A stretch of DNA of 64,000 nt from Posidonia oceanica (Eukaryota; Streptophyta; Magnoliopsida; Alismatales; Posidoniaceae), in assembly GCA_037176725.1 (NCBI GenBank), contig JAZBRS010000011.1, positions 2,418,001 to 2,482,000 of the forward strand, given 5' to 3'. The notes below the pieces were generated by a model, which saw nothing but the letters and a program-made list of their open reading frames with translations, had not been told where the DNA came from and ran no database searches. The position numbers and the translations under genes are program-made. This document shows positions 1 to 9,930 of the stretch, piece after piece (the first letter of the stretch is position 1; every line of letters starts with the position of its first letter).

Positions 1-625
1 CCCCTAGTCACGTCAAGTTTTTATTTTCGACTCCCTCGGGTCTTCCCCTAGGCATGTCAAGTTTTTCTTTTCGACTCCCTCGGGTCTTCCCTTAGGCACG
101 TCAAGTTTTTATTTTCGACTCCCTCGGGTCTTCCCCTAGGCACGTCAAGTTTTTATTTTCGACTCCCTCGGGTCTTCCCCTAGGCGCGTCAAGCTTTTAT
201 TTTCGATTCCCTCAGGTCTTCCCCTAGGCATGTCAAGTTTTTATTTTCGACTCCCTCGGGTCATTCCCTAGGCACATCAAGTTTTTATTTTCGACTCCCT
301 CGAGTCTTCCCCTAGGCACGTCAAGCTGTTATTTTCGACTCCCTCGGGTCTTCCCCTAGGCATGTCAAGTTTTTATTTTCGACTCCCTCGGGTCTTCCCC
401 TAGGCATGTCAAGTTTTTATTTTCGACTCCCTCGGGTCTTCCCCTAGGCACGTCAAGTTTTTTTATTTTCAACTCCCTCGGGTCTTCCCCTAGGCACGTC
501 AAACTTTTATTTCCAACTTCCTCGGGTCTTCCCCTAGGCACGTCAAGCTTTTATTTCCGACTTCCTCGGGTCTTCCCCTAGGCATGTCATGTTTATTTCC
601 GCCTCCCTTAGGTAATGCCCTTGGT
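1..625. repeat. 44-bp minisatellite, about 14 copies
   Basis: A head-to-tail array with a 44-bp period (units start near 1, 45, 89 and so on), continuing to about 605 and grading into a degenerate unit. Each unit carries CCCCTAGGCACGTCAAG followed by a T-rich stretch and CGACTCCCTCGGGTC. Copies differ mainly by single transitions. The same unit recurs as three copies at 3782-3915 and, inverted, at 41597-41825. It therefore belongs to the 3' internal region of R1 elements. Tandem repeats in the 3' noncoding region are known for Ogre-like elements. The window starts inside the array, so its true length is unknown. Confidence 0.9.
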
Positions 626-1372
626 AAATCAATCAAATAAAGCAAAGATCCCCGGAGCATAACCGGGATAACAAAGCAAACCAATCAAAAGCAGGTACCT
701 TGGAGCACAACTGGACGAATAAAGCAATGATCCCCGGAGCATGACCGGGATAACAAAGCAAACCTACTGAAGAAAGATCCCCGGAGCATAACTGGGACAC
801 CAAAGCAAAGATCCCTGGAGCACAACCGTGATAACAAAGCAAACCTCCCAAGGAAAGATCCTCAGACCATAACCGGGATACCAAAGCAAAGATCCCCGGA
901 GCACAATCGGGATAACAAAGCAAACCTACCAAGGAAAGATCCCTGGAGCATAACCGGGACACCAAAGCAAAGATCCCAGGAGCACAATCGGACAAACAAA
1001 GCAGGTACCCTGGAACACAATCGGACAAACAAAGCAAGCCCCAGAGCACAACCGGACAAACAAAGCAAACCCCGGAGCACAACCGGACAAACAAAGCAAG
1101 CTCCGGAGCACAACCAGACAAACAAAGCAAGCCCCGGAGCACAACCGGACAAATAAAGTAAGCCTCGGAGCACAACCGGACAAATAAAGCGAACCCTGGA
1201 GTACAACCGGACAAAAAAGCAACCCCGGAACACAATCGAACAAATAAAGCAAACCCCAGAGCATGACCAGACAAACAAAGCAACCCCAGAGCAAACTGGA
1301 CAAACAAAGCAAAATCAATCAGCAGAAAGAACCCCGAAGCATGACTGGGTCAACAAAGCAAAGCCAACGGTA
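626..1372. repeat. Degenerate 29-47-bp minisatellite (CCGGAGCA...AACCGG)
   Basis: About twenty imperfect units of mixed length (roughly 29 to 47 bp), each containing GATCCCCGGAGCA, then an AACCGGG or AACCGGA arm and a CAAAGCAAA tail. The arms CCCGG and CCGGG are inverted repeats around AGCATAA, so each unit can fold as a small hairpin. Several long overlapping frames on the minus strand here come only from the repeat and are not genes. A second array of the same unit lies at 3916-4800. Confidence 0.85.
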
Positions 1373-2367
1373 TTAGTGACCCCCCTGTTCACTAACTCCC
1401 AGGTCAGAAGATGATGGTCCCCACCGAGAATGTAGGCAACATTCAATGCAAGGACACATGATTCTGACGAATAACGCCAATGGTATCGATGGACTTATCG
1501 TTCATCGATTCCGGGTCACGAAATGACGGTCTCTGTCGAGAATGTAGGCAGCATTCAATTAAAGGACACCTAATTGTGACGAATAGAGCCAACGTGGTCG
1601 GCAAAGAAGAGATCATTTCCCCTGTTGCCTGGGAGCATCATGGACCTCTCGCTCACCAACGCATGTATCATGAGACGACGGTCCCCTGGGAGAATGTAGG
1701 CTACACTCGAGGAAAGGGCACCTGATCATGACAAATTGCATTCATGCATGTGTCACTCCATCTTGGGTGGTGAGAAAACTTTCTTGAGCCAACCCGGTAT
1801 ACAAATTAAAGCCGGCGATGATGGAGGAACCTCATTATCTAGGGTCATGCATTGCATATCATGACCCTTTTTGCATTCCCGTCAGCACACATCCATGCAT
1901 AGCGCATTGTACTGCATTCGCATTGTACTACATTCGCATTGAGTGGTTGTCGGAATCATTAGCTATCCATCCTTTTAGTTTGACCCCTGCGGGCCATCCC
2001 CGTAGCATGACTTTTAGTTTGACCCCTACGGGCCATCCCCATAGCATGTCTTTTAGTTTGACCCCTGCGGGCCATCCCCATAGCATGTCTTTTAGTTCGA
2101 CCCCTGCGGGCCATCCCTGTAGTATGTCTTTTAGTTTTACCCCCGCGGGTCTTCCCCTCGGCAGTGTCCTTTAGCTTGACCCCCACGGGTCTTCCCCGTG
2201 GCATGTCGTTAGTTTGTTCCCCTTGCCCGTGTTTCTTTAGCCGACCCTCTTTGTGTCCCGTCTAGGTCTGGTTGCAGCAGGCATTGAATTTCATTTAGGA
2301 CCCCCAAGTAGCGCCACACGGGGGTATCGTCTCGCCTTGTAGACAGCTTCGTGCCAAAGCTATCTTC
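1373..2367 (+). other. R1 3' internal noncoding block, first copy
   Basis: Noncoding sequence between the minisatellites and the polypurine tract of an R1 element. It is repeated at 4801-5803 and, inverted, at 40557-41600. It contains a perfect inverted repeat, AGGGTCATG (1841-1849) and CATGACCCT (1860-1868), and a 39-bp tandem array (1972-2205). The short open frames within it are not conserved between copies, so I see no gene. Confidence 0.7.
1972..2205. repeat. 39-bp tandem repeat, about six copies
   Basis: Units begin near 1981, 2020 and 2059, giving a 39-bp period. Each contains TTTTAGTTTGACCCC, a GGGCC or GGGTC arm and a CCCC-(G/A)TAGCATG tail. Matching arrays are at 5397-5632 and, inverted, at 40735-40935. 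All lie just inside the polypurine tract of an R1 LTR, so the array is a constant part of the R1 3' end. Confidence 0.85.
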
Positions 2368-2376
2368 AAGGAGGGG
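2368..2376 (+). promoter_or_regulatory. Polypurine tract of first R1 3' end
   Basis: AAGGAGGGG followed by CAATC and then the LTR start. The same block precedes the R1 LTRs at 5804-5812 and, inverted, at 40548-40556. In retrotransposons this tract primes plus-strand DNA synthesis. Confidence 0.7.
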
Positions 2377-2381
2377 CAATC

Positions 2382-3781
2382 TGTAAATACCCTGTTTTGG
2401 CACTCCCTTCATGTTAGGATAGTCTCTTGCATTAGGTCGCTTTTAGAAGCCCTCCACCCATTTCTGAATCTCACTTGAGCTAAATGTTCCTCTCAAGTCC
2501 AAAATGCTTTACCTTTCTAAGCCCCAAATGTTGGCAACCTGAGTGTTCTTCACATCCTGACCAAATTTGGAAGTTAAACTGATTAAGGGTGTTGTCCGCT
2601 GGCTTCTCAACGTACAACGTTGGCCACTGGTTTTCCAGCGGCTAACGTTGGCTGCTGGCTTTCCAGCGTCCAACGTGGCAGCCCAGTCAGCCAAAGCTTT
2701 CCTTATTTGGCCTAATCCAGAAGATGGTTTTTGCCATCTTTGGAACCTGTTGACCGGTCAAAGCCATCAAAGCCAAGTTTAATCACACTTAAAGACTCCT
2801 TAGTTGGGGAATCTTCTCTGATCCTGGCAGTTATGCCTCAGAGGTCATTATACGTGAGTTCTCTCGCTTATAACGTTACACGCTGGGTTTCCAACGTATA
2901 ACACTTTTGAAACAGGAAACTCTGCTGACTTGGCATTTGTGTCCTTTTTTGTTCCTCCCTTGCTTCTATAAAAGCATGTGTACCCCCACAGTGTTGAAGG
3001 CCAGAATTTGGAGAGAGGAAAAGAGCTAAGAAGCTTTTGGAACTCACATACTCTTGAGATTAAAAATCTTAAAGAAGTGAGGTCCTCAAGAACTGAGAGT
3101 GAAAAGAGAGGTTTTTTGAAAGAGAAGAGTCTTAAGAATAGCTGGCGGATCCTTTTGTCGTTGTTGGCTTCATGTTAACACAGTTTGCACCTTGTGCATA
3201 GACAAAGGAAACTCTGTTTCACACATTTCTTTCTTTATTTCTGTTATTACTTGTTTAATTCCATAGCATAGTCAAGCATTTTTATTTCAAGATCATACAC
3301 TGTTAACTAGGCATACATCTCTTTCATTTGCAACCGGGGGGATCAAACCCCTCGGGTACGTATTTCACCATGTTTTCTTTGCCTTCTTTTTTTTTCTAAC
3401 TCTGGATAGATTGCTACACATATTAATCCATTTTTATATTGTCTTGTTTGTTTTGCTTTGCTAACGTTTGTCATACAAGGAGGAAGAAGGAAGAAAGAGC
3501 TTACCGAGTACGGGCACCCTTGGGCAATGCTGGCGTTGTCCCAAGGTAGCTGAACCCGCAACCACACTACATCTCCCCAAAGGCGTCTCGAGGGCCGGCG
3601 AAAGCGAACTGAGAGTGGCGATCACACCGATTCCATCACACGTGGAGTGACGGAGTCGGATACAAAGAAAGGGGACCCCGAGAAAGAGAAGATAGAGTGA
3701 GCAAGAGAGCAAAAGAAGTCTCTTCTTCCCCAAACCTCCATCACCATCTTCATCTCCGCATTCACAAAAACCCCATATCCA
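2382..3781 (+). mobile_element. R1 LTR, first copy (about 1.4 kb)
   Basis: The LTR begins TGTAAATACCC, a degraded form of TGTAGATACCCC in the second copy, directly after the polypurine tract. It ends near CCATATCCA, missing the final CA seen in the other copies. It holds a TATA box (2967-2974), short inverted words around GCGTCCAACGT (2575-2690) and a TGGCGATCAC motif near 3617. No primer-binding site follows; the 44-bp minisatellite starts directly after it. That fits a recombined tandem rather than a normal 5' LTR. Confidence 0.75.
2967..2974 (+). promoter_or_regulatory. TATA box of R1 LTR
   Basis: TATAAAAG in the context CTTCTATAAAAGC, about 585 bp after the LTR start. The same box, in matching context, is at 6404-6411 and, on the minus strand, at 40082-40089. 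Conservation in three copies supports it as the LTR promoter. Confidence 0.7.
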
Positions 3782-3915
3782 TAGGCACATCATGTTTTTA
3801 TTTTCGACTCCCTTGGGTCTTCCCCAAGGCATGTCATGTTTTTATTTTCAACTCCCTTGGGTCTTCCCCTAGGCATGTTAGGTTTTTATTTCCGCCTCCC
3901 TTGGGTAATCCCCTC
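3782..3915. repeat. 44-bp minisatellite, three copies
   Basis: Three units of the 44-bp repeat seen at 1-625, immediately after the first R1 LTR. The contrast of about fourteen copies with three shows that copy number varies between tandem copies of the same element. Confidence 0.8.
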
Positions 3916-4800
3916 GGCAAACCCATCAAAGAAAGATCCCTGGAGCATAACCGAGACACCAAAGCAAAGATCCCCGGAGCACAACCGGGATAACAAAGCA
4001 AATCAATCAAAGAAAGATCCCCGGAGCACAACCGGGATAACAAAGCAAATCAATCAAAGAAAGATCCCTGGAGCACAACCGGGATAACAAAGCAAATCAA
4101 TCAAAGAAAGATCCCCGGAGCACAACCGGGATAACAAAGCAAATCAATCAAAGAAAGATCCCCAGAGCACAACCGGGATAACAAAGCAAATCAATCTAAG
4201 AAAGATCCCCGGAGCACAACCGGGATAACAAAGCAAATCAATCAAAGAAAGATCCCCAGAGCATAACTAGGATAACAAAGCAAATCAATCCAAGAAAGAT
4301 CCCTGGAGCATAACCGGGACACCAAAGCAAAGATCCCCGGAGCACAATCGGGATAACAAAGCAAACCAATCAAAGAAAGATCCCTGGAGTATAACTGGGA
4401 CACCAAAGCAAAGAACCCCGGAGCATAACCGGGACACCAAAGCAAAGATCCTCGGAGCACAACCGGGATAACAAAGCAAACCTACCAAGGAAAGATCACT
4501 GGAGCATAACCGGGACACCAAAGCAAAGATCCCCGGAGTATAACCGGGACATCAAAGCAAAGATCCCAGGAGCATAACCAGGATATCAAAGCAAAGAACC
4601 CTGGAGCCTAACCGGGACATCAAAGCAAACCCTAGAGCACAACTGGACAAACAAAGCAAGCCAATCAAAAGCAGGTGCCCCGGAGCATGACCGGACAAAC
4701 AAAGCAACCCCGGAGCACAACTGGATAAACAAAGCAAAACCAATCAGCAAAAAGAACCCTGGAGCATAACCAGGTCAACAAAGCAAAGCCAACGATATTA
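3916..4800. repeat. 47-bp (and shorter) CCGGAGCA minisatellite, second array
   Basis: The best-ordered part (about 3970-4260) has a 47-bp period, for example CCCCGGAGCACAAC at 3972 and again at 4019. Units contain the inverted arms CCCGG and CCGGG plus AATCAATCAAAGAAAGATC. Shorter and more diverged units follow to about 4790. It is homologous to 626-1372. Confidence 0.85.
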
Positions 4801-5803
4801 GTGAACCCCCTGTTCACTAACTCCTGGGTCAGAAGATGATGGTCCCCATCGAGAATGTAGGCGGCATTCAATGAAAGGACACTTGATTCTGACGAATAAC
4901 ACCAACGGTATCGATGGACTCATCGCTCATTGATTCTGGGTCACGAGATGATGGTCTCTGTCGAGAATGTAGGCAACATTCAATGAAAGGATACCCAATT
5001 ATGACGAATAGAGCCAACGCAGTCGGTAGAGAAGAGATCATTTCCCCTTTTGCCTGGGAGCATCATGGGCCTCTCGCTCACCAACCCGCGTATCATGAGA
5101 CGATGGTCCCCTGGGAGAGTGTAGGCTACACTCGAGGAAAGGGCACCTGATCATGACAAATTGCATTCACGCATGTTTCAGTCAGCCTTGGGTGGTGAGA
5201 AAAATTCTTGAGCCAACCCGGTATACAAATTAAAGCCGGCGATGATGGAGGAACCTCATTACCTAGGGTCATGCAATGGATATCATGACCCCTTTTGCAT
5301 TCCCGTCAGCACGCATCCATGCATAGCGTATTGTACTGCATTCGCATTGTACAGCATTCGCATTGAGTGGTCGTCGGAATCATTAGCTATCCATCCTTTT
5401 AGTTTGACCCCGCGGGCCACCCCCACGGCATGTCTTTTAGTTTGACCCCTGCGGGCCATCCCCCTAGCATGTCTTTTAGTTTGACCCCCACGGGCAATCC
5501 CCGTGGCATGTCTTTTAGTTTGACCCCCACGGGCAATCCCTGTGGCATGTCTTTTAGTTTGACCCCCACGGGCCATCCTTGCGGTAGCGTCCTTTAGTTT
5601 GACCCCCACGGACCATCCCCGTGGCATGTCATTAGTTTTTCCCCTTGAGCAATCTCCTTGGCCATGTTTTCTTAGCCGAGTCCTCTTTGTGTCCTGTCCA
5701 AGTCTGGTGGCAGCAGGCATTGGATTTCATTTAGGACCCCCAGGTAGCGCGACACGGGGGTATTGTTTCGCCTTGTAGATAGCTTCGTGCTGAAGCCATC
5801 TTC
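4801..5803 (+). other. R1 3' internal noncoding block, second copy
   Basis: This is a near-identical repeat of 1373-2367, offset by about 3.43 kb. It opens with the inverted pair GTGAAC/GTTCAC and contains the 39-bp tandem array at 5397-5632. There is no supported gene. Confidence 0.7.
5397..5632. repeat. 39-bp tandem repeat, second array
   Basis: Six units homologous to 1972-2205, with GACCCC(C/T)(A/G)CGGGC and GGCATGTC in each unit. It has the same position relative to the polypurine tract as the first copy. Confidence 0.8.
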
Positions 5804-5812
5804 AAGGAGGGG
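5804..5812 (+). promoter_or_regulatory. Polypurine tract of second R1 3' end
   Basis: AAGGAGGGG, then CAATC and TGTAGATACCCC, which is the LTR start. Identical in layout to 2368-2376. Confidence 0.75.
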
Positions 5813-5817
5813 CAATC

Positions 5818-7222
5818 TGTAGATACCCCACTTTGGCACTCCCTTCATGTTAGGATAGTCTCTTGCATTAGGTCGCTCTTAGAGGCCCTCCACCCATTTC
5901 TGAATCTCACTTGAGCCAAATGTTCCTCTCAAGTCCAAAATGCTTTACCTTTCTAAGTCCCAAATGTTGGCAACCTGAGTGTTCTTCACGTCTTGACCAA
6001 ATTTGGAAGTTAAATTGATTAAGGGTGTTGTCCGCTGGCTTCTCAGCGTACAACGTTGGCCGCTAGTTTTCCAGCAGCTAACGTTGGCTGCTGGCTTTCC
6101 AGCGTCCAACGTGGCAGCCCAGTCAGCCAAAGCTTTCCTTATTTGGCCTAATCCAAAAATCATGTTTTTGCCTTCTTTGGAACCTGTTGACCGGTCAAAG
6201 CCATCAAAGCCGAGTTTAATCACACTTAAAGACTCCTTAATTGGAGAATCTTCTCTGATCCTGGCAGTTATGCCTCAAAGGTCGTTATACCCGAGTTCTC
6301 TCGCTTATAACGTTATACACTGGTTTTCCAGCGTATAACACTTCTGAAACAGGAAACTCTGCTGACTTGGCATTTGTGTCCTTTTTTGTTCCTCCCTTGC
6401 TTCTATAAAAGCAAGGGTACCCACACTGAGTTCAAGGCGGGAATTTTGAGAGAGAAAAGGAGTTAAGAAACTTTTGGAACTCACATGCACTTGAGATCAA
6501 AAATCTTAGAGAAGTGAGGTCCTTAAGAATTGAAAGAGAGAAGAGAGTTTTTGAAAGAAAAAGAGTCTTAGAAAAAGCTTGAGGATCCTTTTGTCATTGT
6601 TGGCTTCATGCCAACATAGTTTGCACCTTGTGCATAGACAGAGAAGACTCTATTTCATTCATTTCCTTTTCATTTCTGATATTACATGTTTAATTCCGTA
6701 GTATAATCAAGCATTTTTATTTCAAGTTCATATATTTTTAACTAGGCATACATCTCTTTTATTTGCAACCGGGGGGATCAAACCCCTCGGGTACGTGTCT
6801 CACCACGTTTTCTTTACTTTCTTTTCTACTAACTCTGGATAGATTACTACACATATTGATCCATTTTTATATTGTCTTGTTTGTTCTGCTTTGCTAACGT
6901 TTGTCATACAAGGAGGAAGAAGGAAGAAAGAGCTTACCGAGCACGAGCACCTTGGGCAATGCTGGCGTTGTCCCAAGGTAGCTGAACCCGCAACCACACT
7001 ACATCTCCCTAAACGCATGTTGAGGGCCGGCGAAAGCGAACTGAGAGTGGCGATCACACCGATTCCATCACACGTGGAGTGACGGAGTCGGATACAAAGA
7101 AGGGGGACCTCGAGAAAGAGAAGATAGAGCGAGCAAAAGTGGGAGCCAAAAGAAGCCTTCTTCTTCCCCAAACCTCCATCATCATCATCTTCTTCTTCTC
7201 CTCCAAAAAGCCCATATCCACA
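5818..7222 (+). mobile_element. R1 LTR, second copy (1405 bp)
   Basis: Begins TGTAGATACCCCAC directly after the polypurine tract and ends CCCATATCCACA, giving TG...CA ends. It has a TATA box at 6404-6411 and aligns along its length with 2382-3781. Its right end abuts a truncated R2 LTR at 7223. The R2 sequence GGAAGGCCAAGAGAAAGC continues there, so R1 joined or inserted into R2 at that point. Confidence 0.8.
6404..6411 (+). promoter_or_regulatory. TATA box of second R1 LTR
   Basis: TATAAAAG in CTTCTATAAAAGC, 586 bp from the LTR start. It matches the boxes at 2967 and 40082. Confidence 0.7.
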
Positions 7223-7830
7223 GCAAGGAAGGCCAAGAGAAAGCTTCATTGGAGGTGGGGTTCTATTTTGTAGGCGGCGGAATGGATGCCGGCCGTTGGC
7301 ATGGATCTGGATTCATATCGAGTGGACGTGATGTTGGCTGAAGATCGACGGGTGGAAATGGTCGGAACGGAGGGTCGGATGTTCCAAGAATCCGAGGGCA
7401 CAAACTCAGATGGCCGGGAGGCAATGACGAGCGAGGAAAGGGTGGCCCAAGGTGACTAGACCGCCTGATTTTCGCTGCTGACACAGGACAAAACGCGAGA
7501 GCTCCACGCGAGTGTCAATCTGTCAGTTTTCGCCACTAACACAGGACAAAACGCGAGAGCTCTACACGAGAGCTCCACGCAAGAGTCATCTTGTCTGTAC
7601 TGCTGCCCTAGTTTCTGAGCCTATTTCTCTGGTTCGTGGGCCATCCGGGGCTATGGCTTTGGGATATTTGTGGTAGTGGATGCAAGTGGGATATGATCGG
7701 TGGAGTTTTGCGGGTCTAGGCTAGTTTGGGTCTAGGTTTGTGGTTTCAAGAAAAGGTAGGGACCGCCTCGACCGTGCACGCTTCCCGGAGCAAACAACCG
7801 TCGCTCGACTTCCAGATTTGGGTGTCTACA
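7223..7830 (-). mobile_element. Truncated R2 LTR (left end of array)
   Basis: Reads TGTAGACACCC inward from 7830 on the minus strand and matches the first 600 bp of the full R2 LTRs ending at 14932 and 22000. It stops where the R1 LTR begins. The position matching the TATA box of the other copies (about 7264-7270) reads TACAAAA on the minus strand, so this promoter looks damaged. Confidence 0.75.
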
Positions 7831-7834
7831 GATG

Positions 7835-7843
7835 CCCCTCCCT
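7835..7843 (-). promoter_or_regulatory. R2 polypurine tract
   Basis: On the minus strand AGGGAGGGG, then CATC and the LTR start TGTAGACACCC. Repeated at 14937-14945. Confidence 0.7.
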
Positions 7844-8734
7844 GAGCTAGGTCGAGGGGACCAAGACCATTACTCAGGGTTGACAAAGACACCCCACTTG
7901 AAGTCGGTGGGAGAAATGTTGCTGTCGGTGTGAGTCACTTATTCGGCGGATGCACCGAAAAGTCAAGACTCGTTGCTGCAATGCAGATGCTAATGCCGAC
8001 ACTAGGATGTGATGCCAATGCATGGCTAGTGTGCGGAGCTAATGAAGATGTGATGCTTAAACTGCACTAATGTTCGTGCTGAACTACGCTAGGGAAAACA
8101 TGCAATGGCAGTGCGTATGCGATGCTAATGCTGATGCTCGTTGCGCTGTACTCCACTGGGGGAAAAGCGGGCGATGCATGCATGCGATAGTGGCAGAAAA
8201 ATGCAATGCAGAGGTCGCTGGGCAAGGCCAGACGACGAGAGTGCATTGAGCAGTGTACGGCTCTAGCACGGGTGCCATTCACCGAGCAGTCTCGAGTTGA
8301 AGGTGATGCAAGAGTTGTAAGTAAGATGCAGTGGATGTGCACGCGGTGGCGGACACGCAATGTCCGGGAAAATGGATTGCAGAAGTTGGGGTGATGACCG
8401 CAGAGGAGTAGCAACGCAATAAGAATGCAATGTCGTGTAGTAAAATGCAATACGTATACAGTGGGACACCGAATACATGAAACTGAGGAAACGATCCTGG
8501 GCCGCGCACTACTGCGAGTATCATCCAAAGTAGGACATGCTGTAAAAAGGTTTGCTGGCACAGCGGATGCTACCTTAGGTAATAGCGAACCAGGGGTTCG
8601 GATCCTAAGCACGCGATATCCATGTAATGATGAGATGCAGTACTAGGACTGACTCTACCGAGGGATACAAAGAAGCTATATGATGTTATGCAATGAGATG
8701 CTAATGCCATGCAATAGAATTCTATTACACTATA

Positions 8735-9930
8735 ACGAAAGGTGATAAGTTAACTGACCTATCGCCGGATAGTTGGGGAATATCGGCCCACAAGGAGTTA
8801 ACGGACTCATCACCGGATAGTAAGGGATTATCAGCCTGGATGAGGGTGGAGAAGGGCGGGCATACCAAACCATGAGGTGCGGTAGAGGTCCGTAGACGCT
8901 CCCGCGACAGTTGGGGATGTCAGTCCAAATGAGGGTGAGGCGATACCAAAAGGTAGCAAAAAGAGAAGCCCCTGGTATCAGGAATGATACCAGGGGGCAG
9001 CCGAAGCGCCCTTGGCATCGAAGGCTGTGACAGGCCAGCGAGTCTGTCAGGCAAGAGAGGTGGTGACAAGTGGGAGGACTTGTAACCATGAATGCAACAG
9101 GAGTACCACACTCGAAGATGTGGTAAAGGTCCGTAGATGCTCCCGTAACAGTTAGGGATGTCAAGCCAATGCAGATGGAAATGTGATACCAGAGGACAGC
9201 CAAATAAAGATGCCCCTGGTATCGAAGGAGATACCTGGGAGCAGCCGAAGCACCCTTGGCATCGAAATGCGAAGTGGAGACAAAACTAATGAGTTTGCCA
9301 ACCGAGTAGTTAGGGATACCAGCCCGGAGGACAATGGGTTGTTGAGTCGCCACCTGGTCTAACTGAGAAAAACCGGGAGACGAGGAGAACCAGATGCAAT
9401 GAAATGGATGTAAGGGCTCACCGTGCGATGTGCAATGCCAGTGGGGGATGCAGTGGGATAATGCAAGGAAAGTGCAGGGTGATAGGTTGACGGACCTATC
9501 GCCGGATAGTTTGGGCTACTGGCCTAGTGCGTTAGGGAGATGATACCAAAAGGTAGCAAAAAGATGCCCCTGGTATCTGGAATGATATCAGGGGACAGCC
9601 GCAACGCCCCTGGCATCGAAATGCTAAGGATGGATGGATGGATGATAAGTTGACGGACCTATCGCCGAGCAGTTAGGGCTGCCAGCCCGATGCAGATGGA
9701 TGCAGAGTGATAGGTTAACGGCCCATCGTTGAGCAGTTAGGGCTGCCAAACTGATGTGACATTTTAACGGGTGTCGCCCGAGCAGTTAGGGCTGCCAACC
9801 CGATGCAGAGGAATGCAAAATGATAGGTTAACGGACCAATCACTCGGCAGTTAGGGCTGTCAGCCTGGGGTGACATTTTAACGGGTGTCGACCGAGCAGT
9901 TAGGGCTGCCAGCCCAGATAGGATGAGAAG
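8735..9930. repeat. Imperfect tandem repeats with hairpin words (R2)
   Basis: Repeated blocks of about 50-70 bp contain GATAGGTTAACGGACC, then CATCGCCGAGCAG and GTTAGGGCTGCCAGCCC, interleaved with ACATTTTAACGGGTGTCG. Most blocks hold two or three tiny inverted repeats. One longer perfect pair is CCCCTGGTATC (8969-8979) and GATACCAGGGG (8986-8996). The matching region in the second unit is about 15840-17030. Confidence 0.7.

Noticed and set aside
633..1307. A 224-residue minus-strand frame and overlapping frames
   Set aside because: Cys/Leu-rich product of the CCGGAGCA minisatellite; overlapping frames on the same strand read the same repeat.
1..4800. CRISPR-like regular arrays
   Set aside because: Units are directly adjoining tandem repeats without unique spacers, in plant retroelement sequence.
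8730..9353. A 207-residue minus-strand frame in R2, also present at 15871-16455
   Set aside because: It spans the hairpin-word repeats, resembles no known family and is not kept at the same length in the second unit. It probably reflects repeat structure.
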